A stretch of DNA of 64,000 nucleotides from Neospora caninum Liverpool. Taxonomy: Eukaryota > Apicomplexa > Conoidasida > Eucoccidiorida > Sarcocystidae. The position numbers and the translations under genes were made by a program. Below, piece by piece: positions 12,667 to 23,565 of this stretch. The notes below the pieces were generated by a model. That model saw only the letters and a program-made list of their open reading frames with translations. It was not told where the DNA came from and did not search any database. Where the stretch lies: assembly GCF_000208865.1 (NCBI RefSeq), contig NC_018396.1, positions 6,504,514 through 6,568,513 on the forward strand, given 5' to 3'. Position 1 is the first letter of the stretch. Each line of letters opens with the position of its first letter.

Positions 12667-14232
12667 GCGGCCCGCTACGATTCTGAAGACTGTTTCGTAT
12701 CTCCTATCTAATGAACACGGCCTGCTTAATCAGATGTACTGTTCCATATTATTTGATATTAGAGTCTATATTGTCACGTGAAAACGTACGTCGGAACCAC
12801 GGTAGCTGATGTCTGCACGCAGGTACAGCATGAAATTGCCATCGAAAAACTCGGAGAGGCGTTTCAGAGAGGGACGTAAGGCGCCGCCATCGCCACCCCA
12901 ATAATAAATGACATGAACCAAACAGCGACAATTTTTGAGATAGCAGGAGTGAGTGATGAAGAGGCGGATCGTGAGGGTTTCAAGGTCGCAGTGCAATCAT
13001 AACTTCTGGTCATGCCCCTTCTGACGCTCGCGGGTCGGGAGCTCCAAGGCATCGACAGCGCCAGTCTAGAGGGATGACAAAGCGTCTTGATTCGGCTTTT
13101 CAGGTAGTGCACAAGGCACGTTTACGAGCCCTTCGGGAACAGTACCGAAGAACCTCAAAACCACAAGTTAGCAACGTCATCACACATGGAAGTGGCATCA
13201 CGAGATCTTTCACCAATCGCCAAACGGTCACTATCCTACCACGAACTTTCAACCAGTGGGACACCTGTGTGAAAAAGTTGGAGTAGAAATTTTCAATTGA
13301 AGGCAAGGAGAAAAGTGGAAGAACTGCAGACTCCAATGACGGTTTTCCTCCATGGCGACCCCCCTAGTACGGACTCGACGTGTACAAAGGCACTTGAAAT
13401 ATCACACAACCGGCAAAGCTCCGATATCTGCGATGCAGATTTTCATACCCATTACGTGCCGTCCACCCCTTGAAACTTGTACTTTTGGCGAACGTTCAAT
13501 GTGGCTAGCGGCACTAGCGTATCTCCGCCCCTCCAGGGAAAATTCGCGTGTTGCACCGATCTGACAACTCTCCACGTGATGCCTCACTTACTCACTTGGC
13601 TCCTTGCGTTCTTCGACTAAGGTGCTGTCAGCTTGGGATCAGTGAATAGCGTTTCTAGGCTAACTTTATCGATTCAGCCTCACACGGTGACGTTGCGCTA
13701 CACTGAAAGTCTCTTCACCACATTTCCTCAATGGGGCAAGAGGATTGCTGATACAGGCCCCTTTCATTGGTTGACAGACGCATGTATGACTAAAGTACTT
13801 GACAGTAACTAACACACATTGACGTACACATGCCCTCCACGTCAGCGGGCAATGGACTAGCAGCGCTCTGAGGTCAGCTGTGTTAGTGTAATGCGATGGA
13901 AGATGCGCCTCCGCAAAGAGACGGAAAATGAAGAAGGAACATATTAGATGAGATTGTAACACCATGTGGCTTAGTACTGCTGGGCATTGCTTCTATCGAT
14001 TGAGATCCGTGTGTGGCTTGGAAGCGACAACTGTCGTCATTCACAGGCGCCGACTCACAAAGCACATGCTGCTCACAGCCTCAGGACGCGCCAACTAGAA
14101 TTCGATGGAGGGGAAAACTGTGACCCATAGAGGGGAAGAAAAGGAACCCCGATGTCTCCCTCTGCTACGCCACATGCAAGCAAGATCAGTTACTTGGATG
14201 GCCGTTTCCTTGCGATGTGGGGGTTCAGGTTT

Positions 14233-14280
14233 ACCTCTCATGGCTATGCGAGGTTCACCTCTCATGGCTATGCGAGGTTC
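14233..14280. repeat. 24-bp tandem duplication
   Basis: Two identical, directly adjacent copies of ACCTCTCATGGCTATGCGAG plus GTTC (24 bp each, 14233-14256 and 14257-14280), with the next three bases (ACC) starting a third copy. The unit is a multiple of three, but no gene is established here. Confidence 0.9.
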
Positions 14281-15401
14281 ACCACTCGCCAGAACGAAGG
14301 CCGACACACTCGCGCCATGCAGCGGTTGCAGGCAAACTTAAATAAGAAGCTCCGCGAGGAACCACCCTGCAGCCAAACGTGCCATCCCAAAAGACGACGG
14401 TCCCTCTGGTACCACACCTTTATTTCACCGCAGTGACAGACCATTCTTCCATTCTTTGTGGAGCTTGAAATTGTGACGTCTCCCTGAGCCACGGTGCTTC
14501 GGAGGGACAATAGAAACAGGAAACGATCCTTTTGTGGTTTGTGAGAAATTATATCCGCGGTGAGTTTCACTGATTGCACCACGAGTTCCCAATCGAGCCC
14601 CCGGTTAATTCTCCTCCCTATCCCAACGGAAATGCCTGGAACAGTTAAGCGAACACGGGAAGACGCCCTTCAGTCGCATGGGCACCGCCGGTGGAAGTGA
14701 CCACGTTGCCATCAATCGCAGATGAATCCTAACGAAAAGAATGGACGGTCACGCCGCTGAACCAGAGAGTGGAATTCCGAAACAAGCCGTGCGTGACATC
14801 ACGTGGCTGTCTAGACGCAAGAGCAACGGACTGTTTTCTCCTGATCACTGTATCACGCCATGCAGTGGAGGCATTTTTCGACCTCATTCTTCCTCTTCGA
14901 TTGCGTAGCGTCGCGATGCGTTATGCCCCAGGACTGCTTCAAGGCCTTTGCATGATCTGGACCTGGGAGTACGGCAGTTTTGCTGCCACGCGCATCTTTG
15001 CACTTCGCGCCCTGCACGTCCACAGAAAGAAACTCTTGCCACAAGTTTCCATAAACGTCCAGCGGCGGTTGCGTGCTGAAGACAAGAAAAACCCCGATAG
15101 TTTATAGAAGGAGTAGTGCTTTCTAGCCGTGGGTGACCCTTGACAAAAAAGTGCACGGTATATCGGGAGGCCGCCCTGCACCTACCGCCGATTTCGAAGC
15201 ACTTCCTCCTCCTTGGGCTTCAGAGGCTTCTGAGGCACAAAACAACATTTGACAGGGCATAAATGTTCCTGTTCGCGCTTCGCTGCCTTCTATCCTGATT
15301 TTCGTAAGACGCAGAAAAGTGGGAGATCTGTGCAAATATCGTAGCTTGTCTGGGTCCCGCATCCAATTATGCGAACCCAGAAAACGGCCAGGTCACACCG
15401 T

Positions 15402-18400
15402 TTACTGTGGAGCTACCCTACAAAGCGGAACACGCTTGCCGTTTACTCTCAACAAACACAGAAAACGAACGCTTTTCTCGACACGACTCGCCGGCTGCCT
15501 CACCTTCAACAATAAATGCCAAACCTTGTTTTCTGCGTCGGTGCGCGTCCCACTCAAACCAAATAACGCCCTCTGAGCCTCATCTGCATCAAGGAAGCTG
15601 CCAGATTTAGCAGCTTCCTGCGCAAAAACCGCATCTGATAGGACAGTCCCAAGAAAGCGCGACAGCTGTTGATGCATCTCTGCAGATTTTGGTCCGCGCT
15701 CGGCCGAGGTAACCGACCCGAATTCGCCTGGAGTGTCCGCCCCTGTTGGCCGGTGTCGCGAAGAGAAGAAACCCCTTCGGCAGGAATTTGCAGCAGTCCA
15801 ACCAGAGCCCTGAGTGATGCGCTTCAAACGCTGCTTGATGAGCCGGTCTTCTAAAGAGTGATAAGAAAGAATAACTAGGCGACCGCCTGGTTTAAGGAGA
15901 CGTTCGGCATGCGTCAGGAGGAGGTCCAGGACTTCCAGCTCTTGATTGACGTACATCCTGAGAGCCTAAAAGAGAGGAAAAACAGAAACGCGTGCGCGTC
16001 TCCGTTAGTGCAGTGGGAAAGAACGCGTTTTTCTGTGCGCCCAAGGACGATCAGATCACACCAGCACTCAAGCAACGTGGTTTGTGACAACTGTAGCCCG
16101 TTTCACTAAACATGCGGGTGTATACGGCACTTTGAAGACGACATGGACATTTCTGAAAGGCTCTATTCTCCGAATCCTTATCCATGCGCTTGTTGAAGGG
16201 TGATTTCCTAGTTGTGACAAACTCCAGAAGGCAGAATAAACTCTCGCCTTAATTCAGCCACATCAGTGGAGCCCGCTACATTTTTGTAACCACCTAGCAT
16301 TCGTGTCCCATACAATGTTGAAGCACCAACGGGCTGACTTCAATGACAGGCCACAATACTCTGTTGCTGCGCACCTGGAAAACTCTCGAGCAAGTCTTGA
16401 TAATAAACTGCGGGTTCCGATATCGACAGCAGCCTTCAACGATTTCCCTCAGCTCCTCCGTCGCCCTCAGTGTACCGCGCGTCTCTCGATGCCGTACGAT
16501 GCACGCGGCTATTAACTCGGCAAGAGGTTCCTCTCCATAGAGCTTGAAAATTGAGGCGAGAGCTGCCTGTGGCAGGCCGTTCACGACCTGCTAGACCCAG
16601 GCGGAAGTCCGAACGACAAACCGGTGGCTCACCACAGAGCACCCGTGGAAAAGAATGCCCCAGGCGACTACAAGCAAACCATACTACGTGGGGACTCCGC
16701 ATCCGGAGCAGACACTGGACACAAAACACGGGAGATGTGTGGCCGTCGGCAGCGCGTCTGCTCGCGACGTAAGATGGTGGCATGCACAACCCGCGCTACA
16801 CTTACGGGAAGTGTTGTGTCGTTCCCCAACTCTCTTACGTAACACTCTGTTGCACGGTCTCACAACGTTCTGTGCTCTTTACCGGGAGTGGGTAACCAGG
16901 GAGCCTTCGATCCCCTAATTTCACAACTCCGCGTTGACCAACAGACTAGCCAAAATGGAGACCCACGTTAGTTGGGAGATAAGCAAGACGCAAAGTTTTC
17001 AGGCCCTTGATTTCTCGTTGAGTAAAGGAAGAAACAAACTGCAGATCACACGTCACCTACTTAGGCTGGTGACATTGAAACGCATACCTGTGCCGCATCA
17101 AGAGCTCCACCAGGACCACTCACGCAGATGTCGGAAAAAGTGTTTTCCAAGCAGCTGTCGCTTGAGGCGGCGTTTCTTGGCGCCCCACCTTGGGTCACAG
17201 CGCCCCTTTGTAATCGTCCATGTAGAGCTGTCTCGTCTGCTGCTATGCAGCTTTCGTCGGCATTGTCCACGCCGTTTGGACAGCTCGTGGGAGAAGCTAC
17301 AGCGCCACACGCACTCGACTTGTCCCTTCCGAAACGCATATCAAGCGGGCCCGGTATGCTATGCGAGAAGCCTCTATGCGCCGCATTCAATTGATGTGTC
17401 GAGACACCCAGATCAGCGAAAATCCTGAGGACCATTAAGATCGAGAGACACATAAGATGAACGAAGCAGTTGCGTTCAGATGACGCCTCGTTTGGGTCAG
17501 GTAGGCATCGTTCCCCTAACACTCTAGGAGTGCATGAAATGGAGAACAGATTCCGTTTTTCGGCTGTGGCTCCACAACAATGAACAGCTGAAAGCGCAGC
17601 AGCGACTGCGCTTCTTTTAGGTGGCTTCTTTTCGACGGCAAAAAACCCAAGACCGGCTTACCCGTCAACAGTGCCTTGCAAACCTTCATACAAGGCAGCA
17701 ACCTCGGGTGGATCGCCGTAACTGCACTGCGCCGGCTCTTGAGGTGCCTGGAGATCCAATTTTGTGTGCAGCTTTTCTCTCTTCTCTCCAGTGCCGGCTC
17801 TGCTCGCCGGCCCGTCTTCCTTGCTCGGCCTCTTGTTTCCCTTTCCACTCTCGGCTGCCTGCCGAGAGTCTCTGAGGGCTTGTGAAGCACTTTTCCCGTG
17901 TGTCCTTCGCCGGGGTAGAGCCGCTTCTGAAAACGCTTGCACAGTGCCAGGAGAGCCCTGCCAAGTATTCATCGCCCTCCGAAGGGCGTGTGGCAAGTCA
18001 GCAAACGAACTTTGCAGGACAATTACCGACGGCCGTTCAGCAGGCGTGCCTTTTCCGAACGCCCCTCTTCCCTCGGTCCCCATCATCCGTCCCTGTTGCC
18101 TTTCGAACGAACTCCCGTTCCTGTGTGGCGGAAAGTGTCGGGAGACGTGCACCTGCTTCTCCACCGAAGAGCTGCCAGGGTCTGTCTTTGCGCTCTCTGT
18201 GCCGTGCACGACTTTGTCCTCTCGGGGGTTCGTGCAGGTCGTATCGCCTAGATCGCATCCTTCGCGAGCCTGAAGTTGCCTCAGGCGGTTTCGCGTGGCT
18301 TCCACTGCTTCTTCGTCTCTATCAATGGCTAGCAGCCTTCCACCCTAAAGAAATGGAACAAGGACACAACCAGACGCCGATACGCAGACAGGAGACCCGC

Positions 18401-20592
18401 TAGGAATTCATGCACGCGCAAAAGGACTGTTTCCGACTTATCTCTGGATTTGAGAAGTGGGCCAAGAAGACCTCTGAACAAGGGTTGTGAAGTAGTTCCT
18501 GACTTTCGCACAAAAAGCAGTGTCGCTCCATCAATCCACCGTCGAAAGCAAGAACAGTGCGCAGGAGCCCTTCGGCGATCGACAAACCCCCACGCTCCCC
18601 TTACTCGATTAGACACGTCCGACAGCGTCGCGGCCTGGAGCGTAGACGGGAATGAAGGCGTTTCGGTATCTCTGATACACTCTCTAGGTAGCAGTGATGA
18701 TCCTCTACTTTTCCAGCGAGATACACGCTCCGTGCCTATCCTTTGGGTATCTGCCAGCACGTCCCATGCATCGCACGACCCCCGATTTGAGGTCGGACCA
18801 GCCCCACATCCAACCACACGCGGTGACGGTGTCGGCTCTCGGAAACACTCTTGTCACCTATGCCGGGTTCCGGCTTTCCACAGCGGAGATCCAGGCAAGA
18901 TGGCGTCTGCCTTCTCCAAACGCGACGCCTTCCTGTTGGGCGCAGCCTCGATTTCAACAACACAAAATGAAAAAATTTCCGTGCATACGAGACCCTCACG
19001 CAGCGCCTTTGTGTCTCATGAGCGTGCACAAACCGGCTCTCCGTCATTTCCACCTCGCCTCTGGGCTGCTACTGCTGAGCCAAGCAACGCACCTCGGATG
19101 CCACGGCCCTCCAGATAGCTTCAACATGGCCACCGCCGCCCGCTGTGCAGTCTACATACACCCCGTCCTTGGCGGTGATGAGGTACTGAAGAACTTCCTG
19201 GACCATAACTGGAACATGCTCATGGTAGTTGCCGAAGGATGGCTGGGGCGCATGCTGTTCAGGATGAGGCCTCGGGTCGGAAGCGCTCGTGTCTTCTTGA
19301 CGTTCGTTTTTGTTCTTTTCCTCGCGAGCGCCTCGAATGCATGAAGTTGAATGACCAGTTGAGTCGTCTCCATTCTCGTCCCTGCGCTCTCCATTTCGAA
19401 GTTCTATCCACCCGTGCCCCACGTTCCCTGTTGCTTTCCCAAGCGCCGCTCGACAAATGCCTGGCTGACGACGAGATATACTGGATGGTGTCGTGGCTTC
19501 AAGCGGGCACAGCTGTTGGTTTTGCCGCCGCATGGCCGCTAGGCTATTCATGGACCCGTCTTCCCAGTCTCGCACTCTCCTTGTGCGATCTCCACCATCT
19601 TCAGGATGTGGAGGGAAGGCGCTTTTCGATGGCAAAACGAACGAGTTACGGGTTGCCTTGGGGCCTGAGCGCGTGACACGAAACGGAGCAGCGACGAACC
19701 ACTCGCTATCCCCTTCGAGGCTACGCCCTGTACACACAAGGGAGGAGGCCTTCGCGACTGACGGTGTCTGCCTATCCCAATTCCCCGACAAAGAGCCAAT
19801 GATGTGTCGTGACAGCTGCAAACAAGGAAGATGATCTTGTCTACCTGAGCATGCCCCCAAAACCGATCGCCCAAAAGACAGAAAACATGCACATCTGAGG
19901 TGACAGGGGGGGTAACCAGAGGAGAAGAACTGGTTTTTGCTCGTATGGGTTGAGGCCAGCAGGGACGAGCGATTGCCCCCGCAAACTGCCGTCGGCAGTG
20001 ACTTGGAGGAACGTGATGTCAATTGTGATCGGTTCTTTGAAACATGCTCCCTCACTAGATCCAGATGCAGTATCAGATCCGAAAAAGTTTCCGTCGAAAC
20101 GGAGGGGTTCGGTGCAAAGCGTGACCAACTTGTTGAAAGTACACCCTGTTGTTGCACATGTGCACAATTCGCTACACTCAACAGAGGCCCTGGCTGGTAC
20201 TTGGTGCATAAACTAGGAAGTACTGTGGACGCCGAAGTTGGGGAAGTGAGTGTCGTCGTCTGGAGAACTAGAGAAACGTAAAGCCAGCAAGTCTGTCTAC
20301 TCAATAAGCGTCCCAAACGATATAGGCAGGTCAATTTGTTGAGCACGGAGATGAGGAACAACCGGAGAACCATGCAAAAACACCCGGTCAAGACTGAGTG
20401 ACCTTGGGGAATTACGCCCCCCATTAGAACAACACTGACAACGACACGGCACACATTTTTTCCATGGTAGTTGAATGGATTTTTCGCTCTCGCAGGGGCC
20501 TGCAGTACCACATTGGGATGACCAGGACAGATCAAGCAGCGCATCTCAAACGGAGAATCGATTGTTGGGCATTTTCGGGCGCATGCGAACAT
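15402..20592 (-). CDS. rsmH: RsmH/MraW-type rRNA (cytosine-N4) methyltransferase
   Basis: SAM-dependent methyltransferase of the RsmH (MraW) family, which modifies the conserved decoding-site cytosine of bacterial-type small-subunit rRNA. In this organism it would act on mitochondrial or apicoplast ribosomes. Five exons agree in phase: 20592-19093, 18344-17662, 17424-17088, 16566-16375 and 15965-15402, giving 1091 residues from the first Met. Family motifs appear in order: [13 protein letters not shown] (about residue 459), [12 protein letters not shown] (SAM loop), [13 protein letters not shown] (acidic ribose-binding loop), [52 protein letters not shown] and [13 protein letters not shown]. 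Bacterial enzymes are about 310 residues. The excess is a roughly 450-residue N-terminal extension, probably holding the organelle-targeting region, plus low-complexity inserts between core motifs. The true start could be an internal Met within exon 1. Confidence 0.9.
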
Positions 20593-22170
20593 GAACAGCG
20601 GAATGCAATCTAGTCACCTCGTCACCTTTTTTTGTGCCTTTCCATATGGGCGAATGCCTGTTTTTTGCCTGTACTTGTCTATGCTGTATTATTACACGAC
20701 TGAATATACTATCAGCACCGGAAGTTCGGACGGCATTTCAACTGATGTGCCGCCAGAGGTGGCGTAGGCGGAGAGACCGAGCATGCGGTGTTCGCGCCGA
20801 CGTCGTTTTCCTGGATTGAAATGGACCTCCCATAGCGCCGAAATAATACCTCCAAGCCTCATTTGGATACATTGGATTAGGTAGTGCCGATGTGTGCTCA
20901 GTTTACAATGCAACACCCTCACGCATATTTGGGGACTCCCGGTGACCGTCAAGCCTGTCCCAGCCAGGCAGGTGGAGTACCACTGACGGTGCGGAGTTCG
21001 GTTGAGAGAGGCAACATTCGAGTTCATGAGCACGACATTATACTACTCATGAACCGTTGTGACTGCTCGAAAGAGAACTAGCATGCGTATGCTGCACTGC
21101 AGCGTCGCTATGTTGGAATACTAGCGGGGGTTATTGTATCAAAGGAACAGGAACCGTCTTCAGTGAGGTTTTAGCGCATCGATCGAAACCGACCTGTCCC
21201 ACGACCCCGTCTCCTTGTCTGCTTCAAGCGAAAACTGATTCTGACTCACCATGAGAGTATTTTTGGGGATACATCGCAGCACAGGCATTAATAATCGCTG
21301 AACGGCACTAACCGTTGGTACTGTTTGTCTGCTAGTGGTCACATAAACAGTGAACGTTTTGTAGCCTTTTCGTTCTCCTAAGACTTCAAGAGACCCGCTA
21401 CCACTTCTCTACCACGTTGTATCGTCAGACCCGCTACCACTCCTCTACCACGTTGTATCATCAGTATTATGCGACGCCGTATCAGATGTAATCGCTGGCA
21501 GCCCTAGTTTATTCGCCGTTAGACAGAATAGATTTCAGCTGTTGCGTCCCTGTCAAGCCAGGAAAATTCTACGGCTCAGGTACCGTGCTAGCGCGTTGAA
21601 TATGCCACAGTAGTCTCTTAGGAAGCGCGCCACGTCTGTGTCTTGTGGACGCTGTTGGCACCTACACTTTATATTCGGCCGATCCAACCGCTTAAGATGA
21701 CAGCAGCTTTACCTGTTTGCATAGTTAGTAAACTAGAGAGAGAACCAATCACGTATTTCGGAAATACCTGCAAGTTTTTGTTTGAAAACAGAGAACCCGT
21801 GGTTAGGATGGGAACACGCTGGAACAAATCACAACGGCTGACTAGTTAGGCCAATTTTGTCACCAAGACCGCATCGAACCAGGGAACACAGTGGAGAAGT
21901 GACGCACGGAAAAGGCTTCGCCAAACCCTGTTTGTCACCTGTTTTTGCCGTTGCACGATTCAAGATTGCAGCGAAATGAAACATTGTCGAAACAATCCTA
22001 AAAGACACACGAGTTATTCCGTCACCCTTGCAGATCAGACCGTCAGTCCCCGCGAGTTCAATCTCATTCGTTCCATGCATGCGTATCCTCGAATAAGGAA
22101 ACGCTGGCACGATGGGGCTGCTGGAAACAGGCACTTACATGAGGAGGCCTTGTGAGCAGATCGAAACACA
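20593..22170. other. Intergenic region
   Basis: 1.6 kb upstream of the methyltransferase gene and downstream of the Ala/Gly-rich gene, both on -. It includes a 36-bp tandem duplication at 21391-21462. No other coding signal is convincing. Confidence 0.4.
21391..21462. repeat. 36-bp tandem duplication
   Basis: Two adjacent 36-bp copies (21391-21426 and 21427-21462) beginning AGACCCGCTACCAC and ending GTTGTATCGTC or GTTGTATCATC. They differ at two bases. No gene is seen around them. Confidence 0.9.
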
Positions 22171-23565
22171 TTACAGAAAATTGGCCGTCCGGCCGCTCCG
22201 TCGGCGGCGGACGTAGGTAAACCTCTGTGCAGTGGCAGAGCGCTCGTGCGTTCGAGGGATTTCTTGTGGACCAAGCATCCCATCTTCATGCCCACTGCTT
22301 TGGCGGTCTTTCTCCGTGTCATCTTCCCCCCCAGCTGATGCAGTCGTCTCACTCTCCAGATGGGAAATGATTCCATCCACTGATTCTTTTCCCTCTTCGC
22401 TATCGTTCCCTGCGTCCTCGTTCCTTAACGCCTTGTAGTTGCAGAGCGCCTTGTTTACCTTGTCTCCCACGTGTACATTCATTGCTGGCCGGTGCCCCGT
22501 CGTCTCAGCGACCGATACAAGAGCCAGTTGTTTGCTACGGTCATCCGAAATCCCCGGGCCCGCCACGTGGTCCTCGTCCTTGAGAACAACGACGACCTCT
22601 TCTTCGCGGCTCCACCGAGCAATTCGTTTTGCAATCCCTTTGCGATTACCCTGCTTCAACCCTACACCGCCAGCCTCGTCACTTTGCTTTCGGCGACCTG
22701 CGCAGCACACCTGACCCACGGCCCACCGCAAGAGCGCGAGACCGGCAATAGTGGTGATCATTGACACTTCCCTGCTTCCAGCTGACGGCGCGACTTCTGC
22801 CCCTGCCGTCGGGTCTACAGCCATTGACTCCCCCGTTCCCAGGCTGCCAGTTGGGGTAGGTGCGCCGTTTCCATGCTTCCCGTTGCCGTCGGTGGACGTT
22901 TGTGTGGGACGGTGACGGAGAACGTGCCTGCTATTCCCATGCAAATGCCCTCCATTATTTCGCACCTGCCCATGCGCATGTGGAGGACGAGTCTGTCCTT
23001 GCCCTCCCGGTCCGACCTCTCGATTGCCAGTAGTTCCAGTTCTGTAACGAGAGGCGTCTGCGTGGGCGTGGTGCGCCGAAGAAGTGCCGTGGGCCATCGT
23101 GCCTGCAGGGTGGTGAGACACCGGAGCGGCATGAGGATGCAGTGAACTCCCGACTGGATGAGCGGGAATTGCTCCTGCTCCTGCTGCACCTGCCAGTCCC
23201 CCGCTTCCCGTAGTTTTCGCTGCCACATGGGCGAAGTGAGCGCTGTGAGATGCGATGTGTGCTGCTTCCCCTGTTGTCGCAGCGAGACTCGATGGAGGAG
23301 CGGAAACCGCTGCTCCTGTAGCCTTTGAAAGAAAGCTTCCAGATCCCTTAAGAGCAGTGACAGCGCCCTTCGACAGCAACGCTGCACCGGCTACCTTACC
23401 GCCCCCAGCGACAGCTGTCCCTGCAGCACCCGCGGCCAATGAAACCGGAGCAGATGCGGTTAAGGTACCGGCGGCTGCTGCTCCCCCGACAGGCAAGGAC
23501 GTTTTGAGCAAGACTGGGCCCAGAGCCGTCAAGGCAATCAAGGACCCCCCTCCGAGAGCTGGCAT
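22171..23565 (-). CDS. Ala/Gly-rich, His-rich predicted membrane protein (464 aa)
   Basis: A single uninterrupted frame of 464 residues beginning MPALGGGSLIALTALGPVLL. I do not recognise a family with a known function. Residues 1-100 are dominated by Ala, Gly, Ser, Val and Leu and could span or coat a membrane. Residues about 100-175 are rich in His (HIASHSAHFAHVAAK, HPHAAPVSHHPAG, SAHHAHADAS). A linker rich in Gly, Pro and Thr follows. A single transmembrane-like helix, MITTIAGLALLRWAVGQVCC, lies near residue 270, then a basic patch (RKGIAKRIARWSR) and a strongly charged tail to TANFL. The start GPVLLKT..GGAAAA resembles the protein at 26789, suggesting a paralogous group. Length and lack of stops in this moderate-GC region support real coding. 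The topology fits an exported or parasitophorous-vacuole protein, but that is inference. Confidence 0.65.
   Translation of the reverse strand: MPALGGGSLIALTALGPVLLKTSLPVGGAAAAGTLTASAPVSLAAGAAGTAVAGGGKVAGAALLSKGAVTALKGSGSFLSKATGAAVSAPPSSLAATTGEAAHIASHSAHFAHVAAKTTGSGGLAGAAGAGAIPAHPVGSSLHPHAAPVSHHPAGTMAHGTSSAHHAHADASRYRTGTTGNREVGPGGQGQTRPPHAHGQVRNNGGHLHGNSRHVLRHRPTQTSTDGNGKHGNGAPTPTGSLGTGESMAVDPTAGAEVAPSAGSREVSMITTIAGLALLRWAVGQVCCAGRRKQSDEAGGVGLKQGNRKGIAKRIARWSREEEVVVVLKDEDHVAGPGISDDRSKQLALVSVAETTGHRPAMNVHVGDKVNKALCNYKALRNEDAGNDSEEGKESVDGIISHLESETTASAGGEDDTEKDRQSSGHEDGMLGPQEIPRTHERSATAQRFTYVRRRRSGRTANFL

Larger units (their letters stand above)
12140..15401. other. Gene-poor spacer with poly-C run and possible coding relics
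   Basis: 3.3 kb without a firmly supported gene. A C16 run is at 12651-12666. Minus-strand frames at 12996-12766 (LKRLSEFFDGNFMLYLRADI) and 13336-13100 (FFTQVSHWLKVRGRIVTVWR) read somewhat like protein but lack a start, consistent splice sites or a known family, so they may be decayed exons or chance. A 24-bp tandem duplication lies at 14233-14280. The stretch just right of 15401 is the 3' flank of the methyltransferase gene. Confidence 0.35.
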
